Shown here one piece after another: positions 9,485-19,202 of a stretch of 64,000 bases of DNA (positions are counted from its first letter, which is position 1; each line of letters starts with the position of its first letter). Below the pieces are notes generated by a model, which was not told the DNA's origin, did not search any database, and worked only from the letters and a program-made list of their open reading frames with translations. The DNA comes from SPJN01 sp965229935. GTDB lineage: Bacteria > Pseudomonadota > Alphaproteobacteria > SPJN01. The position numbers were made by a program, and so were the translations under genes. Location: assembly GCA_965229935.1 (NCBI GenBank), contig CBDDKB010000002.1, positions 2,418,001 through 2,482,000 on the forward strand. Reading direction: 5' to 3'.

Positions 9485-11856
9485 AACTCAAGCCCGAAGC
9501 GCAACGTATAGGCCCTTGGTGCATTCAGAATACTAAAATTACCGCCGGTTGCGATCCTGATGATGCTGACGGGTGCAGTCTCGTCGGTCAGGTTGACGCC
9601 TGTCAGGGCCAATGTCGGCTTGCCGGGAATTGATGGGATAGACAGGTTCAGCGCCGCGCTATAGGTGCCGTAATCATTCACAATGTCTTCATTGGCAATA
9701 TCGTTAAAGGTTTTGCCGACATAGGCATAGTTGATCATGCCACCTACATTGATGAACCAATTGGGCGATCCGAAAAAGCCTAACTTTACGCTGTACTGAT
9801 ATTCAGCCGACCCGGGTAGGGGTTTGCCTGCGGGCACTTCATTTCTTCCTGCGAGGAAAGCCTCTGTCGTGCGGGCATCAACTGTGCCGCCGGTTGCAGA
9901 CAGAATAATGCCGGGAATTGGTGTCAGCCAACGGAAGCTGCCTTCAATCCCTGTGCTTTCCGCGCTACCCACATTGTCGTAATAGTTGATCTGCAGGGCA
10001 TTTTTCAGCACCACCAACGCATCGGTATATTCAATGTGATAGGCAGTGACATCAAGTTCCAATGTGTTGTCAAACCAGCGCGTCCGAATGCCCATTTCAT
10101 AGTTCCAGATGTAATCTGACTTATAGGTTGCCGGAACATTCTGTAGCTCATCCTCTGGCAGGTTCTGAATGCCGCCAAAACGGAAACCCTTGTTGGCCAG
10201 CAAGTAGATTGAGTGGTTGTCGGTGAAGTGATAAGTGGCTGAAAATTTCGGGTTAACCCCTTCTTCTGTAATGGTGGCGCGGAAATCAGCAGGCGACTGG
10301 CCGTTATTGACCGCCCGTGCGCCTATCCCTTGCCCGACAAAGCCACCTTCGACGGTCGTGCGATAAAACCGTGCGCCTGCTGACAGTTCAAGGTCCTGCC
10401 ACAGGATCCAAGTGACATCGAAGAACAGTGCTTTTTCTTCGGCTGTCGCATTGGTTTCGGCGCAAAGGACGGACAATTCACACTCAAGATTGTTAGAGCC
10501 CGGCAAGATGGTTGCGAGGGCATCGTCTACAAAGCCGCCAAGCCCCAACAAGTCCGCAGTGGAACGAACCGCGTTCTGAACATCCTCTGTCAGGTCACCT
10601 ACATTGTTGAGCGCTTGTGCATTCAATTCTAGGAAATAGTTGATGGGTGAATGCAGGTAGTATCCGCCCACCAACCATTCAAACCGTTCGGTGTTGGATG
10701 ATTGCAGTCTGATTTCCTGCTGGAACGAGGTGGAATCCTGAATCGTCTCGAACGGAATGGCGAGTGAGTCAGGTGCCCCGTTAGGTGCGGACCCCAAAAT
10801 AGCGCCATATGAATCAATGATATTATGACGTTTCTTTTCGGTTCTGGAGGTGGAGGAGACGAGCCGCATAAAATCCCAGTCATAGGAAATCTCCAAATTG
10901 TGCAGGCTGAACTCATGCTCATTCGGCCAGGGGATCAATGATCCGTCGGTTTCGCGGGGGCCATTGGCACTGTTGGATATAACCAGGCCATTTTCTGCAA
11001 AATAATCTTGCAGCAGGAAAGTATATTTGAATTGTAGTTCATCAATCGGCTGCCACAACAGGCCAATGCGATATTGTTCGCCTTCACCCTCATTGACGTC
11101 TTCGGCTGCCTGTTCTTGACGGGTGTCATCTATGACGCCGGGATATTCACGTTTGATATAGGTGGCGCGCAACCCAACATTGCCGCCTTCGCCAAATAGG
11201 GGCAGGTTGACGACAACCCCATGTGTCCATGCGCGTGACCCGTCCTCAGGGGCAATGCCTTGCGAGAAATAGCGTGCCTCAAACTGATCGGGGTTGGGGT
11301 CGTTCAGCCGATAGCGCAACACGCCGGACAAGGCAGCGCCCCCAAACAAAGTGCCCTGCGGGCCTTTCAAAACTTCGACCGCTTTTAGATCAAAGGCAGA
11401 CAGGTCGGGGGTGATACTTGCTGCATAAGGTTCATTCAATGCGGTATCGCCAATGAAGACACCGACAGGGTAGGGCACAGTGCTTGTCGGATTGGCGCTT
11501 GTTGAAATGCCGCGCATCACAATACGCTGGTCGCCCGGACGGGCTGAGTTTGTTGTCACGCCCGGGGTGCGTTCGAGAATGTCATTCACACTCAATACCG
11601 CTTCGGCTTCCAGCTCTTCACCGCTGACAGCAGAAATTGAGGCCGGGATGTCACGCAAGGATTTTTCACGTTTGGTCGCGGTGACAATCACCTCGTCAAG
11701 TACTTGATCGGACTCTTCCTCAATCGCCGCTTCGTCAGTAATTGCTTGGTCCTCTGCAATTGTTTCGGCGGTCTCTTCCTGTGCCAACAGGGGGTGGGCC
11801 TGTGACAAGGCAAAGATGACAGCGATCGGAAGCGTTTTATTCAATTGGAATGGCAT
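9481..11856 (-). CDS. TonB-dependent receptor
   Basis: A complete 791-residue outer-membrane receptor. It has a signal peptide (MPFQLNKTLPIAVIFALSQA, then HPLLAQ), an acidic linker, the TonB-box-like VLDEVIVTATKREKS, a plug domain (VEVLKGPQGTLFGGAALSG) and a barrel ending in aromatic-rich APRAYTLRFGLEF. GGGGA lies eight bases before the ATG. Its closest look is to the large sphingomonad or marine receptor group for unknown organic substrates. It lacks the haem-receptor FRAP/NPNL pair seen in the receptor at 59.2 kb. A TetR gene ends 38 bases upstream on the same strand and a long palindrome precedes both, so the pair is probably one self-regulated operon. The substrate is unknown. Confidence 0.93.
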   Translation of the reverse strand: MPFQLNKTLPIAVIFALSQAHPLLAQEETAETIAEDQAITDEAAIEEESDQVLDEVIVTATKREKSLRDIPASISAVSGEELEAEAVLSVNDILERTPGVTTNSARPGDQRIVMRGISTSANPTSTVPYPVGVFIGDTALNEPYAASITPDLSAFDLKAVEVLKGPQGTLFGGAALSGVLRYRLNDPNPDQFEARYFSQGIAPEDGSRAWTHGVVVNLPLFGEGGNVGLRATYIKREYPGVIDDTRQEQAAEDVNEGEGEQYRIGLLWQPIDELQFKYTFLLQDYFAENGLVISNSANGPRETDGSLIPWPNEHEFSLHNLEISYDWDFMRLVSSTSRTEKKRHNIIDSYGAILGSAPNGAPDSLAIPFETIQDSTSFQQEIRLQSSNTERFEWLVGGYYLHSPINYFLELNAQALNNVGDLTEDVQNAVRSTADLLGLGGFVDDALATILPGSNNLECELSVLCAETNATAEEKALFFDVTWILWQDLELSAGARFYRTTVEGGFVGQGIGARAVNNGQSPADFRATITEEGVNPKFSATYHFTDNHSIYLLANKGFRFGGIQNLPEDELQNVPATYKSDYIWNYEMGIRTRWFDNTLELDVTAYHIEYTDALVVLKNALQINYYDNVGSAESTGIEGSFRWLTPIPGIILSATGGTVDARTTEAFLAGRNEVPAGKPLPGSAEYQYSVKLGFFGSPNWFINVGGMINYAYVGKTFNDIANEDIVNDYGTYSAALNLSIPSIPGKPTLALTGVNLTDETAPVSIIRIATGGNFSILNAPRAYTLRFGLEF

Positions 11857-11894
11857 GATTTTATCCCCAAGATTTATTCTTAAATTCGCTGCGC

Positions 11895-12629
11895 CTATGC
11901 CTGTTTGGCGGCGTTCTTGTCGGTAAAGTTTTGGTGAAGCTGTGCCAGCGTCTCGTCGGGCAAGGCGGGCAGATGCGGCATCAAGCGGTCGATCAGATAA
12001 TCAAGCCGATAGACAAAATCGCTGAGCTTTTTTGAATAGCCACCGTTTTTGACTAGCGGTCTGAACAGGGGTTCAAACTCATTGGCGTCAAGTTCCGCCA
12101 TCGCTGTCAAATAGGGTTTGATCGGCGTTTTGTCATCTGAAACGCGTGTCCGTTCCGCGTTGGTCGCCACAAGGCTGATGAGGGAATTATAGGCAATCGC
12201 CGTATCTTCGATCTGATCACTGTCATCTGTGCAGGCATCCAAGATTTGGGCCATGCAGCCCATATGCAATTCCCACGCGCGGGTGCCGGGCGGGGCGTGA
12301 CAAAACCCGGGAAACAGAACCTGAGTTTCCTGAACGGCCAACATATGTTCGATTAATTGTTGGCGCATGGGGGCTGGGTTGGCCTTATCAGGCATCGGAA
12401 TGCGCGTCATCAATGCGTCAAGGGCAGCTTGCTCAACCTCAGCGATTGAGCCGACATAATTATAAAGCGTGGCATGATTGATGCCCAACTGACGGCCAAG
12501 TGAGCGCATGGACAGCGCGCCAAATCCATCTTGTTCCATCACCTCTAGCGCGGCGGCCACAATCTGCTCATGACTGACCTTGCGCGGTCTGCCAACCAGT
12601 TGGGCAGGTGGTTTTGATGCGGCTGTCAT
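11895..12629 (-). CDS. TetR family transcriptional regulator
   Basis: A 244-residue regulator with an N-terminal TetR helix-turn-helix (RKVSHEQIVAAALEVMEQDG, then MRSLGRQLGINHATLYNYVG) and a divergent C-terminal ligand domain. It is immediately upstream of, and on the same strand as, a TonB-dependent receptor gene. The 35-bp dyad at 12668-12702, about 40 bases before its start, is the obvious operator. The arrangement suggests a repressor released by the imported substrate or a metabolite of it. The ligand cannot be told from sequence. Confidence 0.9.
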   Translation of the reverse strand: MTAASKPPAQLVGRPRKVSHEQIVAAALEVMEQDGFGALSMRSLGRQLGINHATLYNYVGSIAEVEQAALDALMTRIPMPDKANPAPMRQQLIEHMLAVQETQVLFPGFCHAPPGTRAWELHMGCMAQILDACTDDSDQIEDTAIAYNSLISLVATNAERTRVSDDKTPIKPYLTAMAELDANEFEPLFRPLVKNGGYSKKLSDFVYRLDYLIDRLMPHLPALPDETLAQLHQNFTDKNAAKQA

Positions 12630-12667
12630 TGCCGTGGTCCCCCAGCGGTCGTTCGACCTTAATTTAT

Positions 12668-12702
12668 AAACGCATGGTTATTTACTTTATAACCACACGT
12701 TT
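12668..12702. promoter_or_regulatory. Candidate TetR operator: long interrupted palindrome
   Basis: Two 14-bp arms (AAACGCATGGTTAT and ATAACCACACGTTT) are complementary at 12 of 14 positions around the 7-bp centre TTACTTT. The inner 7 bp (TGGTTAT/ATAACCA) match perfectly. It stands just before the TetR-receptor operon. Symmetry and place suggest binding by that TetR protein, which is inferred. Confidence 0.65.
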
Positions 12703-12793
12703 GTAAATAGGGGATGGGCGCAGACGCAAATAGGCCGCAGGTCGTGCAACCGAAGCTGCAGACAATCAGTAGTCGTGACGTGTTTGAAATAAA

Positions 12794-12870
12794 TGGTCGG
12801 AGCGAGAGGATTTGAACCTCCGACCCCTGCCTCCCGAAGACAGTGCTCTACCAGGCTGAGCTACGCTCCG
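12794..12870 (-). tRNA. tRNA-Pro (anticodon CGG)
   Basis: A 77-base cloverleaf on the minus strand: acceptor CGGAGCG/CGCTCCG, D-arm AGCTCAGCCTGGTAGAGC, anticodon stem CTGTC/GGCAG around loop TTCGGGA (anticodon CGG), T-arm GGAGGTTCAAATCCT, and an encoded CCA end. The variable and T-arm sequence (GGTCGGAGGTTC) is typical of bacterial tRNA-Pro. Confidence 0.95.
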
Positions 12871-13013
12871 CCCCGACCGATAACGCATTTTTTTGAGCGC
12901 GTTACGAGGGCTGACTTATAATCCCCCCGCTCGTAAGGGGCAAGTTCGTATTTTGGAAAAATACTGCGGCGAATGGACATTCAGAAGCGGCTGAAATCAA
13001 AGGCCGTTTTGGC

Positions 13014-14033
13014 CTAGTAGGCGCGGGAGATACAGAAATCCACAATGTCCTGCAGGGCATCGCGTTCGGCACTTTGCGGGAACAGCAACAGTGCATCTTT
13101 GGCGCGGTCGCCATAATGGCGCGCCCGTTCGATTGTGTCGTCCAGCGTGCGGTGTTTGTCCATCAGCTCAAGCGCGCGATCAAAATCTTTGCGCTTTTGC
13201 TTCGCACCGCCCATGACGCGGGCCCAGAATTTACGTTCGTCTTCATCGCCTCGCCGCCATGCAAGGACGACAGGCAGGGTGATTTTGCCTTCGCGGAAAT
13301 CATCGCCCACAGTTTTGCCAAGGGTGGCCTGACTTGCGCGATAATCAAGCGCATCATCAACCAGTTGGAAGGCAACACCCAAAAAGCGCCCATAATCAGA
13401 CAGGGCTTTGCGTTCGGCGTCTGACTGGTCAGTCAGCACGGCTGAAATTTCGCAGGCTGCCGCAAACAGGGCGGCGGTTTTGCTTTCGATCACGCGCAAA
13501 TAATCATCTTCGCTGGTGGCGATTTCGTTCTGCACTTCAAGTTGCAGCACTTCCCCCGCTGCGATCACAACGGCGGCGTCTGACAGCACTTTCAGAATAT
13601 CGATAGACCCATCATGCACCAGCATGTGAAAGCTTTTCGAAATCAGATAGTCACCGACAAGGATGGCGGCCTGATTGCCGAAAATCTGGTTCGCTGTGGG
13701 CTTGCCCCGGCGCAATTCACTTTCATCAACCACATCATCATGCAGCAATGTGGCGGTGTGCAAAAACTCAACACACGATGCCAGCATGATATGCCGATCC
13801 CCGCCCTGATAGCCGCACATATGGGCGGTGGCGAGGGTGAGCATTGGGCGCAGGCGCTTGCCGCCAGCCTCGATCAAGTGGTTGCCAATTTCGGGGATCA
13901 GCTTGATGTCGCTTTCAAGCTGTTGGAGGATCAGGCTGTTCACAGCCTCAAGCTCGGGCGCAACAAGGTCACTAAGCACCGTCATTGCTGACGTTGCGGC
14001 CTTTTCTTTCTCAAGCTTGATGACAATACCCAT
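13014..14033 (-). CDS. ispB: Polyprenyl (octa/decaprenyl) diphosphate synthase
   Basis: A 339-residue trans-prenyltransferase that extends farnesyl diphosphate with isopentenyl diphosphate to make the ubiquinone side chain. Both aspartate-rich motifs are present: LLHDDVVDE (first) and FQLVDDALDYR (second). GGKRLRP near the N-terminus binds substrate. An upstream TTG would add seven residues, but ATG 14033 (MGIVIKLEKEK) fits family length better. It is divergent from the DUF2007/TrmN6-like pair. Alphaproteobacteria often make ubiquinone-10, so the product may be decaprenyl rather than octaprenyl diphosphate. Chain length is not readable by eye. Confidence 0.92.
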   Translation of the reverse strand: MGIVIKLEKEKAATSAMTVLSDLVAPELEAVNSLILQQLESDIKLIPEIGNHLIEAGGKRLRPMLTLATAHMCGYQGGDRHIMLASCVEFLHTATLLHDDVVDESELRRGKPTANQIFGNQAAILVGDYLISKSFHMLVHDGSIDILKVLSDAAVVIAAGEVLQLEVQNEIATSEDDYLRVIESKTAALFAAACEISAVLTDQSDAERKALSDYGRFLGVAFQLVDDALDYRASQATLGKTVGDDFREGKITLPVVLAWRRGDEDERKFWARVMGGAKQKRKDFDRALELMDKHRTLDDTIERARHYGDRAKDALLLFPQSAERDALQDIVDFCISRAY

Positions 14034-14191
14034 GTGTAGGTCGTCTTTCCCCAATATTTTGGCGCTTATGCGCTGAAATTAGCCTCCACGGGTATCGCGA
14101 TCAGGCCTTTGCGTCAATCGCATCTTGCCATATGGCGGCAATTTGCGCGACAGTGGCTGTTCATAATGTGAATTGGCGGGAATTGGCCCTA

Positions 14192-14410
14192 ATGCCCCTG
14201 AAACCAGTGCTAAAAACAACCGATCCGGTGCTGCTTTCTGCGGTTGAGGCAGCCTTAAAGGGGGCGGAGATCCCCAGTTTGCGTATGGATGAGCATATGA
14301 GCGTTATGGAAGGGTCTATTGGCATCCTGCCGCGTCGCCTGATGGTGCATGAGGATGATTGGACCGCCGCAAGCGCCATCGTCCGCGAGGTGGAGCAGAT
14401 TGATGGCTGA
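14192..14410 (+). CDS. DUF2007-type small protein
   Basis: A 72-residue protein starting MPLKPVLKTTDPVLLSAVEA, with the ferredoxin-like core and the late motif RRLMVHEDDWTAA seen in DUF2007 proteins, once called putative signal-transducing proteins. In this class it is commonly placed just before a TrmN6-type methyltransferase, as here, where its stop overlaps the methylase start by eight bases (ATGGCTGA). The true function is unknown. An in-frame ATG 20 codons upstream is possible, but the added residues do not look like the family. Confidence 0.75.
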   Translation: MPLKPVLKTTDPVLLSAVEAALKGAEIPSLRMDEHMSVMEGSIGILPRRLMVHEDDWTAASAIVREVEQIDG

Positions 14411-15173
14411 AGCCCTGCTGCCGGATCAGTTAACCGAAGACAAGTTTCTAAATGGCCTTGTCAGTCTGCATCAGCCGCAAACCGGCTTTCGTGCCGGACT
14501 TGAATCCGTCTTTTTGGCGGCTGCCGTGCCTGCCCGTGCCGGTGATCACGTGCTGGAGCCGGGCATGGGCGCCGGTGCCGCCGCCCTTTGCCTTGCAACC
14601 CGTGTCGCCGGGGCGCGTGTGACCGGGCTTGAATTATCCTCCAACATGGTGCTGTTGGCTGATCATAATGTGCAGCAAAACAAGCTGGGCAGCCATGTCA
14701 CAACCCATTGTGGCGATGTTGCAACGCCCCCCGTGGCGATCAAGGCCCAACAGTTTGATCATGTGATGATGAACCCGCCCTTTGACCGGGCAGGGTCTGG
14801 GCGGGTGTCGCCCGATAAAGACAAGGCCCGCGCCAATCAGGAAGGCACGGGCAGCCTGTCAGCCTTTTTGGAATTTGGCATCAGACGCCTGAAAAGCGAT
14901 GGCAGCCTGACCATCATTCATCGCGCCGAACGGTTGGATGAGATTATGGCAGGTCTTGCCGATGCAGGTGTTGGCGGGTTGATGGTCTATCCCCTATGGC
15001 CTCGCGCAGGGGTTGAGGCACGGCGTGTAATCGTACAGGGCCGCAAGGGGTCACGCACTGGCGCGCGGGTGTTGCCGGGGCTTGTCTTGCATGAAGGGAC
15101 AGAAAGCCATGCCTTCACCCCGGCGGCTGAGGCTATTCTGCGGCATGGCGCGGCGTTGACCTTGGGCGCCTAA
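14403..15173 (+). CDS. TrmN6-like tRNA1(Val) adenine-N6 methyltransferase
   Basis: A 256-residue Rossmann-fold SAM-dependent methyltransferase. Motif I is LEPGMGAGAAALCLATR (about residues 49-65), followed by acidic GLELSSNM and the N6-adenine/N5-glutamine signature MMNPPFD (about 122-128). This set matches the TrmN6/YfiC group that methylates A37 of tRNA1(Val), although RNA- or protein-directed relatives share the NPPF motif. The start overlaps the DUF2007 stop, implying translational coupling. The length is typical. Confidence 0.85.
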   Translation: MAEALLPDQLTEDKFLNGLVSLHQPQTGFRAGLESVFLAAAVPARAGDHVLEPGMGAGAAALCLATRVAGARVTGLELSSNMVLLADHNVQQNKLGSHVTTHCGDVATPPVAIKAQQFDHVMMNPPFDRAGSGRVSPDKDKARANQEGTGSLSAFLEFGIRRLKSDGSLTIIHRAERLDEIMAGLADAGVGGLMVYPLWPRAGVEARRVIVQGRKGSRTGARVLPGLVLHEGTESHAFTPAAEAILRHGAALTLGA

Positions 15174-15210
15174 GTCCCCATATGTCACAAAATAGTTGGA
15201 GACTTTGACG

Positions 15211-16113
15211 ATGGCGAACCCGCTTGACCTGAAAAATCGTGGCCCCCTTATTCCCGTAATCCGCCTTGATGGTGTTATTGATGCGGGTGGGCGGTTTGGC
15301 CGTGGCCTGAACCTGCAGGATATGGTTGAGGTGATTGACCATGCCTTCGGCATCAAAAAGGCACCTGCGGTGGCGATTGTGATCAACTCCCCCGGCGGCT
15401 CCCCCGTACAGTCTGCGTTATTGTTCAAGCGTATTCGCCAATTAGCAGAAGAAAAGAAAAAGCCTGTTTTGGCATTCGCCGAAGATGTGGCCGCCTCGGG
15501 CGGCTATATGCTGGCAATTGCTGGGGATGAAATCTTTGTGGATGAAAGCTCCCTCATCGGGTCAATCGGTGTGATTTCGTCGGGCTTCGGCTTTACAGGT
15601 GCCATTGAAAAGCTAGGCGTCGAACGGCGCGTTTATACGGCGGGCGACAATAAATCCACGCTTGATCCATTTTTGCCTGAAAATGAAGAAGACATTGCCA
15701 AGCTTGAAGCCATCCAGACAGAGGTACATGCCCATTTCCGTAAAATGGTCATGGATCGGCGCGGCGATAAGCTGAAGGCTGATCAGGCAACCTTGATGAA
15801 TGGCGATGTTTGGGCTGGCGAAAAGGCGGTTGAGCTGGGGCTTGTTGATGGTATTGGCGATCTATACGGGACGCTGAAACAGAAATATGGCGAAAATGTC
15901 CGCGTCCGCTATATCGAAACGCGCAAGGGCTTTTTACAGCAACGTCTTGGCCTTGATATGGGGGCGGCCTTGCCTGACATGTTCTCAGGTTTGGGGCGTG
16001 CGCCGATTGCAACCGAAAATGGCCGCATCGTCCCCCAATTGGGCGAAGCTTTGGCAGATGGCCTGCTAACCGTTTTGGAACGGCGCGGCCTTTGGGGCCG
16101 TTTTGGCCGCTAA
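15211..16113 (+). CDS. S49 family (SppA-like) serine peptidase
   Basis: A 300-residue single-domain signal-peptide-peptidase-like protein. The core INSPGGSPVQSALLFKRI is followed by VAASGGYMLAIAGDEIF with the nucleophile Ser (about residue 97), LIGSIGVIS, and a Lys in GDNKSTLDPF that fits the general base. ATG 15211 has GGAG nine bases before it. A TTG five codons upstream is less likely. No transmembrane segment is obvious, unlike E. coli SppA, so it may be a peripheral or cytoplasmic form. It stands alone between the TrmN6-like gene and glyQ. Confidence 0.88.
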   Translation: MANPLDLKNRGPLIPVIRLDGVIDAGGRFGRGLNLQDMVEVIDHAFGIKKAPAVAIVINSPGGSPVQSALLFKRIRQLAEEKKKPVLAFAEDVAASGGYMLAIAGDEIFVDESSLIGSIGVISSGFGFTGAIEKLGVERRVYTAGDNKSTLDPFLPENEEDIAKLEAIQTEVHAHFRKMVMDRRGDKLKADQATLMNGDVWAGEKAVELGLVDGIGDLYGTLKQKYGENVRVRYIETRKGFLQQRLGLDMGAALPDMFSGLGRAPIATENGRIVPQLGEALADGLLTVLERRGLWGRFGR

Positions 16114-16242
16114 ACCCCGCCAAACCGTCCAAAATCGCACATTGACCCGCTAGGCCTGACCGCTTAGTGTCCGGCGCAATTCTCCGCTGCCGGGCAGGGC
16201 CCGGGAATATGGCGGAACCTATTGATATTTAAGGGGCTTATT

Positions 16243-17136
16243 GTGGCTGCGAGCAAGCGGAACGAGGACGCCTTGTCCTTTCAGGACCTGATCCTGACGC
16301 TACAACATTATTGGGCTGATCAGGGCTGTGTGATCCTGCAACCTTATGACATGGAAATGGGGGCAGGGACGTTCCATCCGGCCACCACATTGCGCGCGCT
16401 TGGCCCTGACCCGTGGAAGGCAGCCTATGTGCAGCCCTCGCGTCGTCCGACCGATGGCCGCTATGGGGAAAATCCCAACCGCCTGCAGCATTATTATCAG
16501 TTCCAAGTCATCTTGAAGCCCAGCCCACAGGATATTCAGGACCTGTACCTCAACTCACTTTATGCTATCGGCATTGATCCCAAAAACCATGACATCCGCT
16601 TTGTTGAGGATGATTGGGAAAGCCCGACGCTGGGCGCGTGGGGCCTTGGCTGGGAAGTGTGGTGTGACGGGATGGAGGTCAGTCAGTTCACCTATTTTCA
16701 GCAGGTCGGCGGCTTTGACTGTAACCCCGTTTCGGGTGAGCTGACCTATGGGCTTGAACGGTTGGCCATGTATGTGCAGGGCGTTGATCGGTATCACGAT
16801 CTGCGCTTCAACAATGATGGCGTTAGCTATGCGGATGTGTTTCTGCGAAACGAACAGGAACAGTCAGCCTATAATTTCGAATATGCTGATACCGACGCGC
16901 TGTTCCGTCAGTTTGAAGATGCGCAGAATGAATGCAAAACCTTGGTAGAGGCGAAACTGGCCCTGCCCGCCTATGAACAATGTATCAAGGCAAGTCACCG
17001 CTTTAACCTATTGGATGCGCGTGGCGTCATCTCAGTCGCTGAACGGCAGGCCTATATTGGCCGTGTGCGTGAATTGGCAAAGGCCTGCGCTGCTGCCTAT
17101 CTTGATGGGCTTCCCTCAAATAAAGGGGAGGCATAG
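16243..17136 (+). CDS. glyQ: Glycine--tRNA ligase alpha subunit
   Basis: A 297-residue class II synthetase alpha chain that forms glycyl-tRNA with the beta chain encoded two bases downstream. Conserved stretches include LQHYWADQGCVILQPYDMEM, TFHPATTLRALGPDPW, VQPSRRPTDGRYGENPNRLQ and TYGLERLAMYVQGVD. The GTG at 16243 is chosen because AAGGGG lies six bases before it. An upstream TTG would add a non-family tail. No T-box or other leader is visible. Confidence 0.96.
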   Translation: MAASKRNEDALSFQDLILTLQHYWADQGCVILQPYDMEMGAGTFHPATTLRALGPDPWKAAYVQPSRRPTDGRYGENPNRLQHYYQFQVILKPSPQDIQDLYLNSLYAIGIDPKNHDIRFVEDDWESPTLGAWGLGWEVWCDGMEVSQFTYFQQVGGFDCNPVSGELTYGLERLAMYVQGVDRYHDLRFNNDGVSYADVFLRNEQEQSAYNFEYADTDALFRQFEDAQNECKTLVEAKLALPAYEQCIKASHRFNLLDARGVISVAERQAYIGRVRELAKACAAAYLDGLPSNKGEA

Positions 17137-17138
17137 TC

Positions 17139-19190
17139 ATGGCTGAATTTCTGCTCGAATTATTTTGCGAGGAAATTCCCGCCCGGATGCAGGCGCGCGC
17201 TGCCGATGATCTGGCACGGCTTGTCACTGAAGGCTTTGCCGATGCGGGCCTAAAGGGTGGGGCGGTTCGTGCCTTTGCCACGCCGCGTCGCCTTGCGCTT
17301 GTCATTGACGATCTTCCCACCGAAACACCTGACGTGAAGGAAGAACGCAAAGGCCCCAAGGCCGATGCCCCGGAAAAGGCTATCGAAGGGTTCTTACGGT
17401 CCACCGGGCTAACGCGAGATCAGCTTGAAGAACGCGAAACCAAAAAGGGCAACGTCCTGTTCGCTGTTATCGAAAAGGCGGGGCAACCGACCGGCGATGT
17501 AATCGCCGAAGTGGTGCCCAATGTGGTGCGCAATTTCCCCTGGCCAAAATCCATGCGCTGGGGGGCAGGCAGTTTGCGCTGGGTTCGTCCCTTGCAGAAT
17601 ATTCTGTGCCTGCTGGATGGCACGCAGGTGCCGTTTGAGATTGATGGCCTTGCCAGCAATGATCAGACCTTCGGGCACCGCTTCATGGCGCCTGATGCGA
17701 TTAAGGTCACTGGCTTTGATCAGTACAGGCAGGCACTGTTTGATGCCAAGGTTGTGCTTGATGGCGCAGAGCGGGCTGAGATGATCGGTGCTGCGGCGCG
17801 CAAGCTGGCAGAAGATGCCGGGCTTGCCTTGGTGGAATCTGACGCGCTGGCGCGGGAAAATGCGGGCCTGAATGAATGGCCGACGCCCATGCTGGGCCGC
17901 TTTGACGAAGAGTTTTTGGACGTCCCGGCTGAGGTACTGACCGCTACTATGGCGAAGGACCAGAAATATTTTGCCACCAAGGACCCCAAGACTGGCAAGC
18001 TTGCCAATGGGTTTATTCTGACCAGTAATCTGGTTGCGGAAGATGGCGGCGCCAAGATTGTGGACGGTAACCAGCGTGTGATCCGCGCACGGTTGGCCGA
18101 TGCGCAATTCTTCTGGCAGCAGGATAAGAAGGCAACGCTTGAAAGCCGCCTGCCGCAACTTGAAGAAATCGTCTTCCATCAAAGGCTAGGCACGGTGCGT
18201 CAGCGCGTTGACCGCATGGTGGCGCTTGCCGGTACGATTGCCGAAGCGATCGGCGCAGATAAGGTGCAGGCGGAACGGGCTGCACTGCTGGCCAAATGTG
18301 ATCTGGTTTCCCAGATGGTTTATGAATTCCCGGAAGTGCAGGGGATTATGGGCGGCTATTTCGCCCGCAATGATGGCGAAGGTGACGCGGTTGCCGCTGC
18401 CATCGAAAGCCATTACCAGCCTGCCGGGCCTGATGATGATTGCCCCACCGATGGTGTTGCCATTGCGGTGGCTATGGCTGATAAGCTTGATACGCTTGCA
18501 GGCTTTTTCGCCATTGATGAAAAGCCAACAGGATCAAAGGATCCTTTTGCCCTGCGCCGTGCCGCGCTGGGGGTCATTCGCCTGATTTTGGAAAATGATC
18601 TGCGGATAAATTTGTTGCCCTTGTTCAAGGCGGCTTGTGATGCGCACAAGCTGGAAAATGTTGCCGCTGATCTGCTTGCCTTCTTTGAGGATCGGTTGAA
18701 AGTGCATTTGCGTGCCGATGGTGTGCGCCATGATTTGGTGGCAGCCTCCTTCGCGCTTGCGGGGCAGGATGATCTGGTGCTGATCCTTAATCGCGTATCG
18801 GCCCTGTCTGAATTGGTCGAAAGCGATGATGGCAAGAACCTGCTGGCCGCCTCCAAACGTGGCGGCAATATTCTCGCCAAGGAAGAAAAGAAAGACGGCA
18901 CGGTTTTCAGTGATGCGCCTGATGCGTCGCTGTTTAAGGAAAGCCAAGAACAGGCCCTGTCCGATGCTTTGGCCGCTGCGGACAGTAGTGTTGGCGCGGC
19001 CCTGAAGGGTGAGGATTTCGCCGCCGCAGTTGCAGCGCTTGCCAAACTGCGCGCACCGCTTGACGAATTCTTTGACTCTGTCACCGTCAATGATGATGAT
19101 CCCGAGATCAGAATAAATCGGTTATGCCTTCTGGCGCAATTAAGGGCGCTGCTGGGGCAGGTCGCGGACTTCTCGTTAATCGAAGGATAA
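17139..19190 (+). CDS. glyS: Glycine--tRNA ligase beta subunit
   Basis: A 683-residue beta chain of the tetrameric glycyl-tRNA synthetase. It starts MAEFLLELFCEEIPARMQ as in the family, with VVRNFPWPKSMRWG, FGHRFMAPD and the HD-type region in the middle, and a DALR-like anticodon-binding end. It follows glyQ by two bases, so the two chains are translated together. The pyruvate phosphate dikinase gene follows 12 bases later, an order common in this class. Confidence 0.97.
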   Translation: MAEFLLELFCEEIPARMQARAADDLARLVTEGFADAGLKGGAVRAFATPRRLALVIDDLPTETPDVKEERKGPKADAPEKAIEGFLRSTGLTRDQLEERETKKGNVLFAVIEKAGQPTGDVIAEVVPNVVRNFPWPKSMRWGAGSLRWVRPLQNILCLLDGTQVPFEIDGLASNDQTFGHRFMAPDAIKVTGFDQYRQALFDAKVVLDGAERAEMIGAAARKLAEDAGLALVESDALARENAGLNEWPTPMLGRFDEEFLDVPAEVLTATMAKDQKYFATKDPKTGKLANGFILTSNLVAEDGGAKIVDGNQRVIRARLADAQFFWQQDKKATLESRLPQLEEIVFHQRLGTVRQRVDRMVALAGTIAEAIGADKVQAERAALLAKCDLVSQMVYEFPEVQGIMGGYFARNDGEGDAVAAAIESHYQPAGPDDDCPTDGVAIAVAMADKLDTLAGFFAIDEKPTGSKDPFALRRAALGVIRLILENDLRINLLPLFKAACDAHKLENVAADLLAFFEDRLKVHLRADGVRHDLVAASFALAGQDDLVLILNRVSALSELVESDDGKNLLAASKRGGNILAKEEKKDGTVFSDAPDASLFKESQEQALSDALAAADSSVGAALKGEDFAAAVAALAKLRAPLDEFFDSVTVNDDDPEIRINRLCLLAQLRALLGQVADFSLIEG

Positions 19191-19202
19191 AGGCAAAGCT
19201 TT

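Noticed and set aside
16114..16242. T-box or glycine riboswitch before glyQ
   Set aside because: Only short G+C-rich inverted pieces are visible. No T-box sequence or glycine aptamer core was recognised, and T-boxes are not expected in this class.
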